A stretch of DNA of 64,000 nt from Margaritifera margaritifera (GCA_029931535.1 JAQPZY010001295.1:1939248-2003247); one strand, 5' to 3'. Numbered from the stretch's first letter, positions 1 through 11,444 are shown. Numbers and translations are program-made. Notes: a model not told the origin generated them from the letters alone.

Positions 1-905
1 GATGTCCAATATGGCTGCCACATCAGCCATCTTGAAAATCTTGTTATTGCAACTCCTCCTGAATGGAAAGTCATATTGACATGGGGTTTTCTCCAGAAGA
101 CTTGTTATGATGTCTAGTTGGTCCTAAATGAAAATGGTGCTGATTGGATGACCAATATGGCCACCACAGTGGCCATCTTGAAAATCTTGTTATTGCAAAT
201 CCTCCTGAATGTAATAATATTGCTGAGAGATTTTCACCAGAAGTCTTATGATATATAGTTGGTCCTAATTGAAAATGGTGTCAATCTGATCATATAGCCA
301 CAACAGCGACCATTATGAAAATATTGTTATCACTACTCCTCCTGAATGGATAGTTGTATCAACATGAAGTTTTTACTAAACAACTTCTTATGATATCTAG
401 TTGGTCCTAATGGTGCCATTCTGACATTCAATATGCCTGCCACAGTGGCAATCTTGAAAATCTTGTTATCACAATTTCTTTGGAATGAATTGTCATATGA
501 GCATGGGGTTTTCAATGAAAGACTTCTTATGATGTCTAGTTGGCCCTAAATAAAAATGGTGCTGATCCGACTTCTAATATGACTGCCACAATGGCCATCT
601 TGAAAACCTTCTTATCACTACTTCTTCAAGATCGCTTGTCATATCGACATGGTGCTTTCACCAAAAGACTTCTTACGATGTCTAGTTGGTACAAAATAGA
701 AATGGTGCCAATCTGATATCGAATATGGTCACCATGGCATCTATCTTGAAAATCTTGTTATTGTTGCTCTCCAAAATGGAAATTCTTATCAACATGGGGT
801 CTCCACCAGAAGACTTCTTATAATGCTTTGTTGGTCCTAAATGAAAATGGTGCCAAGATGACATCCAATATGTTCACCACAGCAGCTAATTTGAAAATCT
901 TTTTA
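1..905. repeat. 143-bp degenerate tandem repeat
   Basis: Six to seven diverged units of about 143 bp begin near 1, 147, 288, 424, 570, 716 and 857. Each carries the landmarks CCAATATGGC-CACCA, CATCTTGAAAATCTTGTTAT, CATGGGGTTTTC and GTCTAGTTGGTCCTAAAT. Reverse-complement units of the same family lie at 15.2-15.8 kb and 27.57-27.89 kb. Short ORFs here are by-products of the repeat. Confidence 0.8.
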
Positions 906-1061
906 TTGGTAAAGAATATGAAAGATGGCTTCAACACACCGCAGTTAAAAGGAAGAAATGGTCTTATCCTGAATTCCTGGAAATTCTTTTCAGTCAGTAG
1001 AACACCAGTCCCTTCAAGGGACTCTTGTAATAATCTAATTACAGCTTGACTGCATACTGGA

Positions 1062-2075
1062 GGCAAAAAGGAAGACTCAAATAACTTAAGGAAAATTCAC
1101 ATGAAAGTGGTGGGATAAAACATCAGGCTGTCACAGAGCCTGACATAACTAACTCTCTGAAGAGACATAAGCCAGACTCTATGGCTGTGAAAACTGTCAA
1201 ATATGACAAAACTAAGAGACATAAGCCAGACTCTATGGCTGTGAAAACTGTCAAATATGACAAAACTAAGAGACATAAGCCAGCCTCTATGGCTGTGAAA
1301 ACTGTCAAATATGACAAAACTAAGAGACATAAGCCAGACTCTATGGCTGTGAAAACTGTCAAATATGACAAAACTAAGAGACATAAGCCAGACTCTATGG
1401 CTGTGAAAACTGTCAAATATGACAAAACTAAGAGACATAAGCCAGACTCTATGGCTGTGAAAACTGTCAAATATGACAAAACTAAGAGACATAAGCCAGA
1501 CTCTTTGGCTGTGAAAACTGTCAAATATGACAAAACTAAGAGACATAAGCCAGACTCTATGGCTGTGAAAACTGTCAAATATGACAAAACTAAGAGACAT
1601 AAGCCAGACTCTATGGCTGTGAAAACTGTCAAATATGACAAAACTAAGAGACAGAGAAATTTGAGGCTTGACATTTTCAGTCACACTGGATTGATTATTA
1701 CCCATGGTTTGAATTCAGTGTCTATGAAGGAAAGATGTTTTGCAGCTACAGCAAATGATATCCTTAATGCTGGTCCAAGTCACAGACATGTGCATGGATA
1801 TTCTTTCAAATCCAGCTTCTAAAGAAAATATGACAAAAGTAGCAAAATGTATTATCAATCTGTGTTTTTGACAAGTTTAGATCTCTGAAAAAATAAATGT
1901 GTTGTACATGTATTTCTTTTATTCTTTCCCTGGATTAAAGAGCATACATCTTATTGAATCTAAACAAATGATTGAAATTTTGAGACAAGTTAAAAGAAAT
2001 GTGGGACAAGTAAATTTTCTGAAACTACTTATCCTGGACAAGTGGATGAAAAAGATGTGATCAGTCCTGATGGTT
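1062..2075 (+). mobile_element. hAT-like element, copy A (internally deleted)
   Basis: The ends of this stretch match 18.76-19.73 kb in the same order. Shared landmarks are a 5' segment (GAAGACTCAAA, CACATGAAAGTGGTGGG-TAAAACAT), the AAGAGACATAAGCCAGACT segment, and a 3' segment (ATCAATCT-TGTTTTT, TTGTACAT-TATTTC, GCATACATCT). Most of the middle is missing, and a 54-bp unit has expanded into an array. The translated KRQRN segment matches the N-terminal region of copy B. I infer a non-autonomous derivative. Exact termini and target-site duplications were not resolved. Confidence 0.55.
1161..1652. repeat. 54-bp minisatellite, nine units
   Basis: Nine nearly identical 54-bp units, differing at only a few bases, carry AGAGACATAAGCCAGACTCT followed by ATGGCTGTGAAAACTGTC. 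Because 54 is divisible by 3, three frames stay open through the array and produce spurious 180-210 codon ORFs on both strands. A single-copy progenitor is present at about 18.87-18.93 kb, so the array is a local expansion inside a transposon copy. Confidence 0.9.
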
Positions 2076-2139
2076 ATTTGGATGTTTTCTTTTACAGATG
2101 TCACATTACAAGCTTAATTGAAATTGTGTTTAAAATACT

Positions 2140-4470
2140 GAAGGTGTAATGAACAGAAAACTAATAATACAAAAGTCACTCAAGCATCAAAATTAAGGTC
2201 ACAATGACCTAATTTTGATATAATAGGATTATTCACCTTGTCATGCATCCACACTGCAATTTATGAAAGTGTTGGTGAAATAGGTACTAAGATATTGAGG
2301 ATGTAAATAAAATATACCAGCAGCTAAAAAAATGTCATTCAAGCATGAATATATGGTCACATAACCTAGTGTTGGTATGATCAAGTTGCTCTCATTAAGA
2401 TGCATCCACGTTACCAATTTTCATGTTTTGGCGAAATAGGGTCCAAGCTACTTATGGTGTAACAACTGTCTAAAATTCAAAAGTCACTTAAACGTAAAAT
2501 GTAGATCACATTGACCCAATTTTGGTATGGTTAAGTTACTCTCTTTGAGATACAAACCAATTTTATTGGGTGTTAGTGAAGCAGACTCCAAGACAATCAC
2601 TGGTGTAACAAACACAGCTGAAAATACAAAAGTCACTCTGACATGAAAACTGCCTGGTTAAATTGACCTAGTTTTGCAATCACATAGTTACTTTCATAGA
2701 GATGTATCCAGATACCAATTCACTGCATGTAGGTATGTATGTATGAACGTATGTATGTATAGGGTTTATTGGCATATCAGCACAATCCTAAGTAATTTTA
2801 CGTGTAAATGAGACATGCAAAGCAAAGATAAAGGCAACAAAGGGTAAAAATCTTCAAAAATACAAAGTCACAATTTTGATATAAACCGCACTCTTTAAGT
2901 CAAAGACCTGAGGTGACACATCATCATGGAATGGATCCCATGGCAAAAAAGTTGCCACCATGTGCCTCATGAACATAGGTAAAATGGGTCTAAGTTATTG
3001 AGGGCATAATGAACAAACAGGTGAAAATACAAGTCACTCAAAAATGAAAATTAATCGTGTATGTATATGTATATATGTATCCATGTAGTAGCATTTTACA
3101 GCACCTCAGCACAATAGTGACTATATGGTACAAACAAAAGGTAAAGTTTGACAAATGTAAAATTGAACTTCACAACAAATTTTGAAAGATAAACCCTTAG
3201 AAGTAAATGTAACATGAAGAAGAACAAGATAAAATATAAACCATAAAGATGCTAAAATTCTGTAAAATGTATATAAAGTAAAAGATAAAGATAACACATG
3301 CAAAATCCTTAAAACATTTGGTCCAAATTTGTTCAATAAACCACATTCCCTAAAAAAATCCAAGATTTTCTACTGTTTCTTCGTGAGTTTACATCAAAAT
3401 AGTTCTGTCTTGCAGGGTGGAAGTCGACACACTCTAAAAGAATGTATTCCGCTGGAAACTGGCATGAGGTTCACTCTTCAGACGGTATGTATGAGTCTTG
3501 TATATGTGTTAAATATGCTACTGGCACAATACCAACTCATCTCTGCAATTTGTTCTATACGAGAAAGGCCACTCTCCATAAGTGGGCTGGATGTTCTGCA
3601 GTTTTTGGAGTTTTTATTCCACATATTTTGCCAAGTATGATGCCAAGTATGATGAACATGCTGATTTATACAATATCTTAAATCAGTATATGGAATCTTC
3701 CATTTGGCAACAGGTGACTGCAGGGCAGCTTTGGCTGCTTGATCTGCCCATTCATCGCCCTTATACCAATGTGACTAGGCAGCCAACAGTACAGAATACT
3801 CTCCCAGATTTTATGAGCACATTTTTCTCTAATATGTGGGATATCAACGGGTTGTCAAATTTAAGATTCTGCAAGGCTTTCAATGTGGAAAGAGAATGTG
3901 AAAAGCTGATGCAATTTGTTTTCACACCTAGTTTGGTATGGCCGAGTTACTTTCACTGAAATGAAACCTTGGTTCATACATAGTTTTTTTGTCTCAAGGA
4001 CTTCAAGATGATTTCAAGGAATATTTTGTCTTATAGAAACTGAACCTTCTCAATATATTACTTTGTTAGCAACCAGTGTTGAGTGTCACCTGATCAATCC
4101 AATTTTATCCAACTATATTCATTTATTATTTTTGAAAAATATGTAAATAAGACAAAATTTGAAATTTAAAAGTAATATATTTTATCAAGTTGTAATGTTT
4201 TTTAAATTCAAGGTTTCTTAATGGCTGTTAAAACCATGGCATCTACATACCAATTGGCATGTGTTGGTGAAAATAGGGCCTAAGATACTGATGGTGTAAT
4301 GAACAAACAACTGAAAATACAAAAAATGCTAAAACATGTAAATTAGGTCACAGTGACCTAGTTTTGGTATGGCTGTGTTATTTTCATACATATTTATCTA
4401 CATACCAATGTTCATGAGTGTACGTGAAATGGAGTCCAAGATATTGATAGTGTAACCAGGGGTTATGCTA
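2140..4470. repeat. Dispersed repeat with nuclear-receptor-like palindromes
   Basis: Repeated blocks of roughly 150-180 bp carry, in order, AAAATACAAAAGTCACTCAA, an AGGTCANNNTGACCT-like palindrome, TTTTGGTATG, GAGATGCATCCACATACCAA and GGTGTAA. Further members lie at 5.86-6.6, 8.72-9.1 and 11.1-11.34 kb. The best palindromes are 2196-2210 and 4345-4359. A LINE remnant interrupts the block at about 3.25-3.8 kb. No coding potential was seen apart from that remnant. Confidence 0.65.
3250..3800 (-). pseudogene. Non-LTR retrotransposon ORF2 C-terminal remnant
   Basis: On the minus strand, broken frames encode the hallmarks of a LINE C-terminal RNase H region: WLPSHIGI, then GDEWADQAAKAAL after a frameshift near 3750. 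This is followed by a W-rich segment (WHHTWQNMWN) and a decayed version of the TRL-H segment before the terminal Cys-rich tail. This order is typical of RNase H-bearing LINE families, for example the I/Jockey group. Frameshifts and stops show it is dead. The clade assignment is tentative. Confidence 0.5.
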
Positions 4471-5640
4471 CCAGGTGAAGTGGGCGACTAACCTGAACGT
4501 GAACCTGCTAAGGGGTAATAATAGCAGACATCACTTTGTCTTGGAAGTATGTCTTAATTAGACTGTCTTTTTCCATAATTCATTGGGCACATAAATTAAG
4601 GAAATTATACAGTTTGTAGAAAGCAAAGTGTAACTATTAATTGATAACAAATTTAGCTTAAAAATAAAAATCTGTTGGTCAGAAACATATGGGACAATGC
4701 TATGTTGTGGAATGGACGATAAGCACTGTAACTTAAGGTCAAGGTTGTTTTCTTACCCATTCATTTTTGTGTAAACAAGAGATAAAGCAGCAAAGAAAAA
4801 ATATCCAACTTATACACGACGTTATTACAAGTTCGTAGACAAATAATAAAACCATAAATTTTCAATCCTATCTAGGGACTGTTGTAACAAAACTAGAAAG
4901 TAAGTGGTCATATGAAGAAAATCCGTGTTTCTAAAAATAGATGTATCTACATGGCATGCATCGCGCCATATTTTCACATTTGTATATAGCTGTGTGCCAA
5001 TTCAGTTACTTTATGTTTCATTTCATCATTTCATATAGATTGCATCACTAATTATAAATATGTATAAATAGTCAATCAAATGCCACTAGAACAACCAATT
5101 TAATGTTTATACTTTTAAAAACTTCAGCAAAATAGTAAAGTCAAAAGTTTCACAATTGCTTCACAATCAAATTCCTCAAAATGCAGTTGTAAAGTTGAGA
5201 TTACTCATCAGTGACCACTGTGGTTTGAATGGATGAACACTATAATGTTGAAGACACATGTACATGTGCTCTCATGTGCGTGTTATAGGGGTTGTTTCAA
5301 ACTCCTAGAACTTTTTTTGACTGCTCTTTTCTAGTAAAGAAACTACAAAAAATTAATTTGTTCTATAAGTGGCTTAAGTATTTTTACCTATTTTTAATTA
5401 AAATACTGTAATCTAGGTGCTCCTGTCAGTTAAAATTAATTACAATGTATAGTTTCTGCTATGCTTTTTTGAAGTCATATGGCCAAAATAAATTGCATAT
5501 TTCTCTCCATCTAAAGATACACACTTTCAAGTATGAATACACTTACAAAATGTGTTTATAATACACATACAACATAGAGCATTTTCTACTTGAAAACAAA
5601 GTATCGTTTTAAACCAATGTAAAATGCAAATATGCATAAT
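4470..5640. other. AT-rich stretch without a recognisable gene
   Basis: Low-complexity AT-rich DNA. I saw no coding signature, RNA gene or clear repeat unit. Confidence 0.5.
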
Positions 5641-5674
5641 AATAAATACAGGACAGTCAAAATAAGAGTACTAG

Positions 5675-5703
5675 AGCACACACACACACACAGACACACA
5701 CAC

Positions 5704-5727
<24 letters not shown>
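5675..5727. repeat. (CA)n(TA)n compound microsatellite
   Basis: About 13 CA/GA-interrupted dinucleotides are followed by about 11 TA dinucleotides. A short pyrimidine-rich stretch with repeated TTCTCCCT follows to about 5825. Confidence 0.9.
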
Positions 5728-5734
<7 letters not shown>

Positions 5735-5859
5735 ATATTGCGTTTCTTGCTTTGCTCCCTCTTCTCCCTGTTCTGCTCTCACTTCTCCCTATTCTGTCCA
5801 AAAGGAGAAGTCACTTCTCCCTAAAATTCAAGTCTAGCTTGACTCCTGGGTGTAACAAA

Positions 5860-6620
5860 TGAACTGCTGAAAATACACAAGTCACTGAAGCAAGCAAATT
5901 AGGTCACAGTATTCTAGTTTTGGTATGGCTGAATTACTCGTGCTGAGATACATCCACATACCAATTTTCATAAATGTAGGTGAAATAGTGTCCAACTTAT
6001 TGAGAGGTTGACATTTTCTTAAGAGGGTAACAAACAAATGAACACATGAACGAAGAAACAAAACTCAAATCCCCTCCGAACTTCATAAGGGACCTTTTTC
6101 TGGAAACAAAACTGGATGGATTGAACAATCAGGAACCACAATTCTGCTAAATGATGATGTAAGATTGAAAACTGAAAAATCAAACTTAGCCAAGCTGTCC
6201 TCAACTAAAGTTTTATACCAAGGGAATTACATACAAAGGAAAGTTGGTGAGTTTGACAATATGAGGCCATAAACTTTGCTAAAAGATGATGTTGCATCTA
6301 AGTAACACTGATAATTAATCCCAGCTGAGGTATCAATTAATATCAAAGTGTGTACTAAATTTGTTTCAAATCGAATAAGGGAATCATTATACTACAGAAA
6401 TTAAAGTGGTTGGGTCTTACAATCAGAGGCTATAACTCTGCGAAATGACCCAGAGTGCTGATAACTGAACTCAGCCAAGGTCTCATCAATGTCAAGCTGC
6501 ATACTAAATTTGTCTGAAATCCCAAAAATAATTGAGGGAATTATTGTCCAGAGACAAAAGTGGGTGGGTCTGACAATTAGTTGTAAATCAGCCAAATAAT
6601 GACATAGAATGACAAATGAA
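5860..6620. repeat. Further members of the dispersed repeat
   Basis: The stretch repeats the motif order seen at 2.1-4.5 kb (AGGTCACAGTATTCTAG, TTTTGGTATGGCTGA, CATCCACATACCAATTTTCA). It then passes into a second degenerate unit with CAATTAATATCAA and CTAAATTTGT landmarks, repeated near 6340 and 6505. No coding potential was recognised. Confidence 0.5.
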
Positions 6621-6726
6621 CTTGCCATGGAATCAGACAAAGGTGATCTTGACAACAAAATGCTGGCTCCTTTTCTAACATGCAGTTTTTATTTTGTGGG
6701 GTGGGGTGGGGGTAAATCTAATTTTA

Positions 6727-6950
6727 ATGACGTAATACTTACCGGTTGCTATTGTTTAGCTTACCCTTTCTGGGACAGAGATCACCCTCATCCGTATGAT
6801 GAGAATTAATCCTCCCATAGGGTGACTTCCAGAAGATTCTCAAAATCAACCTTACGAAACGGTTCAAGCCCAGTAGTCCTTACAGCGGGATATCAGTGCG
6901 GGTGGGAGGAGGGAATCGGACAATAGCAACAGGTAAGTATTACATCATTA
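6727..6950. repeat. Inverted repeat at the 3' side of the DIRS element
   Basis: ATGACGTAATACTTACC-GGTTGCTATTGT at 6727-6756 is the near-perfect reverse complement of 6921-6949 (ACAATAGCAACAGGTAAGTA...), with two differences. About 165 bp separate the arms. I interpret it as part of the DIRS terminal or internal complementary region. Confidence 0.55.
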
Positions 6951-7089
6951 GGGCTTTATGTTTTACCCCCCTCCTTCCAGAAAACAACATTTTAATATCA
7001 GTACATGTAATACGTTACCTATTGCTACTGCATAGCTGAATTTGCCAGTTCAGTGGGAGGCTGATGAATGCCAATACTGGAAAAGAAAA

Positions 7090-7345
7090 ACAAGGAAATA
7101 CTCACCCCTTCGATATAAGTGTCCACTTCTGTAAGATGGTATCCACTTGGGCCACTTTTTGCACCACAACAATAGGGTATAGAGAAAAAAATGCCTTCAC
7201 TTTGGCACATCGAGGAGTGGAGGTAGAAAGAGAAGGTAGTGTGAGACCTCCAAAACATGGCTTTCATCACATCCTCCAGAGACGAATGAATTAGACAGGC
7301 CCATGAGGTAGCAATTGCTCGAACCTCATGGGCTTTAATCTTCAT
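7090..7345 (-). pseudogene. DIRS tyrosine recombinase, C-terminal fragment
   Basis: The reading frame starts in KAHEVRAIATSWA, which supplies the H-x-x-R box of tyrosine recombinases. It continues through SLEDVMKAMFWRSHTTFSF-YL, the conserved region leading to the catalytic tyrosine. In DIRS proteins this region joins the linear or circular cDNA to the genome. The N-terminal half is absent or unreadable, so this is a fragment. Confidence 0.65.
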
Positions 7346-7789
7346 GAATGAAAGGTCTCTCTAGGTAAGGGACTGATAAGCTCTTTTGATTGTCGTAACA
7401 ATCTACCTCAAAATAGTAGAAGCTTATATATCAGCCAAGACGTTTTGAGGAAGGAAATTATGCTTCCTACCCTTTATTCTCCCTTTCGAGACTGCCAAAA
7501 AGAAACATAAAGCCCTAAATAGACATAAAAGTCAATCTTGATCATCCCCAGCACAGATATCACTGAGAGTGGGGATCTGTATAGCAAGTGGAACGAAACT
7601 TGTTTTTTGTCAAAATACCTGGTTGGCAAAGGAGAGAAAAGAACTCATAATTGCTACTGAACTGCAGACAGCCCGGTTCTATGGATAGGACATGAAGCTT
7701 GCTCCTTCACCTTCCAGACGCTAAGGAGAGCAAGAAAACAGTCTTGAGGGTAAGGTTCTCGAAAGAAGCGTGACCCAAAAGTACAAACT

Positions 7790-8430
7790 GGTTTGTTGTA
7801 AAACACCCCACTACCTGGAATATGGCATACTCAAAGAGTGATCTCTTTCAATACTGCCCATCGGAGGTTCCAGATTTCCATACAAAGAGAAGGAGGATCC
7901 ATATCTCCCAGACTCCTGAGGTGCACTACTACTGATGTGTTGTCCTCGATGACCATAAGACAATGATGCCATATGAGGTGGACATACTCCTGTAAGGCTA
8001 GGAGCTCTGCCCGCATGTCCAAGTTGTTTATATGAAGGCCTGCTTCTTCCTGGGACCAAAATCTCTTAAGAACTACCCCCTCTGGCTACAGGTGAGCACC
8101 CCATTCTGAATCTGATGCATCAGTGTACAGAAAGTGGGGTTTGAGGGTGTAAATTGGGACTCCAATTAGAAACCTGTCCAGATTTAGCCACCAATGCAGG
8201 TGGTGGTGAAAGATGAATCCCAGGGGGATCCAAGCTGATAGAGAGTCATTGTGCACTCTCCAGTTTGCAAGAAGCAGGAACTGGAGAAGGCGCAAGTAAA
8301 ATCTCGCTAGGGGAGCTAAGTCCACAACTGAGTTCAGAGTTTCCAGGAGAGAGAGGTAAAGGTGAGCTGACAATGAGGTCTTGACTGAAGAGCCATTATG
8401 AAGGACAGTAGTTGTCTGGAGGAACATGAA
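7790..8430 (-). pseudogene. DIRS RNase H domain, broken
   Basis: Two frames carry the characteristic DIRS RNase H segments. Around 8.1 kb HHHLHWW is followed by LYTDASDSEWGAHL, containing the first catalytic Asp. Around 8.0-7.85 kb the segment NLDMRAELLALQ precedes IEDNTSVVVHLRSLG, containing the Glu of the ELLAL helix and the DN-x-x-V box. Frames shift between the segments, so no intact protein exists. It would have degraded RNA in the RNA-DNA hybrid during reverse transcription. Confidence 0.65.
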
Positions 8431-8718
8431 CCCTCCCTAGGCTGGTGAGGAAATTCATTCCCACATATACAGTGTCCTGAGGAGGGATGAGATCTGACTT
8501 CTCCAGGTTGGGAACAAGACCGAAACGAGTCACCGGCGACCAACAGAGGGACAGATCCTAAGAAGTGAATCTCTGAGCATGTTGTGCATCAAGCAGTCAT
8601 CGAAATACTGGAGAATGGGAATCCCTAAAGACATCAAGTGGGATGAAACTATCCCCACTGTCCTGGTAAAGGCTTTGGGGGTTAGAGGCAAGGCCAAATG
8701 GAAGAACTAAATGAACTA
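8430..8718 (-). pseudogene. DIRS reverse transcriptase, C-terminal part
   Basis: The minus strand encodes LPFGLASNPQ (RT motif 4-like), then after frameshifts the catalytic box LQYFDDCLM near 8.60 kb (Y-x-D-D) and a LEKSDLIPPQ-TVYVGMNF segment (RT motifs 6-7). This matches the fingers and palm order of DIRS/Ty3-type RTs. Sequence upstream of 8.72 kb is the dispersed repeat, so the N-terminal part of RT is missing. Confidence 0.65.
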
Positions 8719-8719
8719 A

Positions 8720-9104
8720 ATGCCAACACTTAACATAAGCCAGTAAAATGTGAAATGTATGTATTAGTGACCTGTTTTGCATGTGTGTGATACTAAGAGA
8801 GATGCATACAATCATCAAGTGTAATAATTCAAGCATGAACAGTTAAAACAAAAAATTTATGCAAAGTCAGTGAAGTATGATAGATGAGTAAAAACAACCT
8901 AATTTTGTGATGAGGTGAATAATCACCAAATTCCATCCCCTTACCAAGTTTCATGATTCCAGATATAACAGTATGCATACAGGAAGTAAAAACCTATGTG
9001 GTCACAAGCTAAATGCAAAAATATAACCTAAACCAGTAAAATGTGAACTGTGGGTTACAGTTACCTTCTTTTGTTGTAAGGAATTGTGGTACTAACAGAG
9101 ATGC
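8720..9104. repeat. Dispersed repeat block
   Basis: Two copies of TAA-CC-TAAGCCAGTAAAATGTGAA-type sequence flank the junctions of the DIRS and Gypsy fragments. The same sequence recurs at 11.10-11.30 kb. The Gypsy fragment begins where AGAGATGCA of this repeat is interrupted, which marks its 5' breakpoint near 9105. Confidence 0.5.
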
Positions 9105-9501
9105 ACCGATCCTAAAGTTGCCAGAATTAAATAAATCGTTCATATTGAGAACTGATGCATCCGACACGGGCTTAGGAGCAGTTTTGCTACAGGAGCAAGA
9201 CGGGGTAAAGTTACCCATAGCTTATGCTAGTAGGAAATTGCTGCCTAGGGAGCAAAACTACTCCGTGATCGAAAAGGAGTGCTTGGCACTGGTGTGGGGT
9301 ATAGGTAAATTCCACACGTACCTTTTCGGAAGGGAATTTGTCCTTGAAACGGACCATCAGCCTCTCATATATTTGAACAAGGCAAAAGTTGCCAACGCAA
9401 GATTGATGCGTTGGGCATTGACTCTGCAGCCATATCGTTTCCGGATCGAAGCAATCAGAGGGTCGGAAAATGTAGGGGCCGATTATTTAAGCAGAGTGTG
9501 A
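9105..9501 (+). pseudogene. Ty3/Gypsy pol fragment: RNase H domain
   Basis: An open frame to 9501 encodes a complete RNase H-like domain. It has LRTDASDTGLGAVLLQEQ (first catalytic Asp), IAYASRKL, NYSVIEKECLALVWG (catalytic Glu), FVLETDHQPLIYL (TDH-x-PL box) and a GADYLSR C-terminus. These are standard for Ty3/Gypsy (Metaviridae) RT-RNase H. There is no protease or RT upstream and no integrase downstream: the stop codon comes right after the DYLSR motif and 110 bp later a polypurine tract follows. The frame reads upstream to 9043, but that part is dispersed repeat. Confidence 0.85.
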
Positions 9502-9610
9502 TTTGCAGTTTTTTTTTCCTTTCCATGATATTCTGGTAATGTAAATAATACGTTTCAGTTTGTATTTTTGCAAAATTCCGTGATTTTCTAAAAGTGCTTC
9601 CACTTTTTTT

Positions 9611-9640
9611 TAAGGGGGGAGGTATTGGGGGCTCGTCCGG
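9611..9640 (+). other. Polypurine tract fused to tRNA-Pro-type primer binding site
   Basis: AAGGGGGGAGG at 9612-9622 looks like the plus-strand primer tract of a Ty3/Gypsy element. Only three bases later comes TGGGGGCTCGTCCGG (9626-9640), identical to the first 15 nt of the proline-tRNA primer binding site of gammaretroviruses (complement of the tRNA-Pro 3' end). Normally a 3' LTR follows the PPT, and the PBS lies only after the 5' LTR. Confidence 0.6.
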
Positions 9641-10600
9641 TATTTGTTTATAGCTTATTGTCACGGAATTGTATGGTTTATATAAATATGTATATGTGAT
9701 AAAAAATGTATTCGGGTTTCGTTTCCGACTAGAGCGTTACTCGGGGGTTGTTTATTTTTTCGGCTCTAGTTATTTTGAAATACTGAGCGCGATTCACCCC
9801 ATGCTGCACGTGCAAATTGCCTGCAGTGAAAACTCACGTACCTAGCTGCTGCGCATATCTGTCACAGCTAGAGTACATATAGAGCGAATTCTCTATAAAC
9901 AAATTACACTACGACGAGTCTTGTCAGAAAGCTTACCTCTTTACGGGAGCAAAACTTCAGCTGTAGAGGTATGTGGAATTTAAGATTGTATTCTTTATCA
10001 CTATTCGTTTTATATGACATAATTGTTTCATATATTAGATGTTTTAGAATTTATTCTAAATTCTACAGAGAGTCAATACCTAGGTCATACAACGCCATGA
10101 TATTAGAAATACTATAGGCTGGTTCAAGTTAGCTATTTGTTGTAACTGAACAGACGGGTATTATTTAATTATACGCGGCATGCATTGAATGATTAATGTA
10201 ATGTGTAACAAGGCATAATTCATGTGCGCGCATGCGCAACATATATCAATACAAAAGTACTAACCGTGTCATATGTACTACACGGTTTAGTTGTTATACT
10301 TTTAGCTGTTCCATATGTATGGTTTGGTGGTGTGAAGTCACAGAACTCTGTGTGGTTTCGTGTGACGTGTACGCTGTGTCTGGTGACGTTGTTTCGGAAG
10401 AGTGTACTGGTTTTCTCGATGCGAGGGACCAAGGCTTCTCGACCAACGGGTCTGTGTTAATGTGAAGGCTCTCGAGGGATCCTTCAACAGGCTGGGAGGG
10501 GTGGACCATGCGTGGTGGCTCCTTGACCATGGACTAGAGCGGGTGGAACCGTAGATACATCTTGGTCGTCAAACGGGCGCCACGATAGTTATATTTATTG
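9641..10600 (+). other. Probable LTR or leader sequence of the Gypsy element
   Basis: Non-coding, with higher GC than its surroundings. It includes a CTAGAGC...GCTCTAG inverted pair (9730-9768), a CATATAGAGCGAATTC segment at about 9875 and a CGGGCGCCACGAT segment near 10577. No second copy is present in the window, so LTR status cannot be proven. The short ORFs at 10.2-10.5 kb on both strands have no recognisable domains. Confidence 0.4.
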
Positions 10601-10619
10601 CGTGTTCCATTTTTATTGT

Positions 10620-10845
10620 TATCTCAATATTGCTATCTGTGCAAAATTACATTCATTCCCATTTCAATATCGCTATATGTGTGATAGATTCAAAATTACA
10701 TTCATTCCCATTTCAATGTCGCTATATGTGTCATAGATTCATAATTTCATGCATTCTGATTTCATTTTCGTTATATGAACGATATATTCATAAATTCATA
10801 CATATTCCAATATCGCTTGATGAATTGATAAATTGATGAGTATCA
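10620..10845. repeat. About 50-bp tandem repeat
   Basis: Four diverged units share AAAATTACATTCATTCCCAT, TTCAAT-TCGCTATATGTG and ATAGATTCA landmarks. Confidence 0.7.
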
Positions 10846-11099
10846 TATTGATAAGTGCATAAATCACATGCTTTGGTCACCCTTGGTACTTAATAAGACC
10901 TTGTTTATATTGGGGTTGTTCTTTTGTATTCTTTATTTGGATATATTTGTATGAGGTTAATCCATGAAATTAAATACCTACAAATATGCAAACTTTGACA
11001 GGCAAAACCACGAAATGTAGTACATGTACATTTACCCACGAATATGTCTTTTTATTCAAAACCACAAAAAACTAAGACCCACAAAAATAAATGATACTA

Positions 11100-11345
11100 C
11101 AGTACTAGGTATAACAATATGTATACAGGGTGCAAAATGCCTATCTGGTCATGAGCTAAATCCAAAAAACTTAACCTAAGCCAGTAAAATGTGAAATGCA
11201 GGTCACAGTGACCTTCTTTTGTTGTAATGGAGATGCATACAATATTCTAGTTTGATGATTCTGTAATGAACATAAGCTTGAGAAATAAACAAAAAACTCA
11301 ATATTTAACCAAAGTCAGAGAAGCAAGAAACATGGGTCATGGTCA
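11100..11345. repeat. Dispersed repeat with perfect ERE-type palindrome
   Basis: Same family as 8.72-9.1 kb (GTATACAGG, AAACCTA-CCAGTAAAATGTGAA, CTTCTTTTGTTGTAA). It contains the uninterrupted palindrome AGGTCACAGTGACCT at 11200-11214. Confidence 0.65.
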
Positions 11346-11444
11346 ACTATTTATTTGTGTTGAAGTTTTACTATCAAAACTTGTGATAACATTGGTAGCT
11401 ATATGTTATACAAACAACAGATAAAGCTGGATAATTTTCAGTAT

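Larger units (their letters stand above)
6727..8718 (-). mobile_element. DIRS-type tyrosine-recombinase retroelement, decayed
   Basis: Reading the minus strand, broken frames give in order a reverse transcriptase end (8.72-8.43 kb), RNase H (8.43-7.79 kb) and a tyrosine recombinase end (7.35-7.09 kb). RT-RH-YR is the known order in DIRS-like elements, which lack an rve integrase. A short inverted repeat lies past the recombinase (6727-6756 against 6921-6949), in keeping with the unusual DIRS termini. The 5' side is truncated against the dispersed repeat at about 8.72 kb. Many frameshifts and stops show it is inactive. Confidence 0.7.

Noticed and set aside
1181..1822. 200-codon frames on both strands as genes
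   Set aside because: They are three readings of the same 54-bp minisatellite.
10220..10530. Overlapping ORFs on both strands in the Gypsy leader
   Set aside because: No domain, overlapping on both strands, and typical of GC-richer non-coding DNA.
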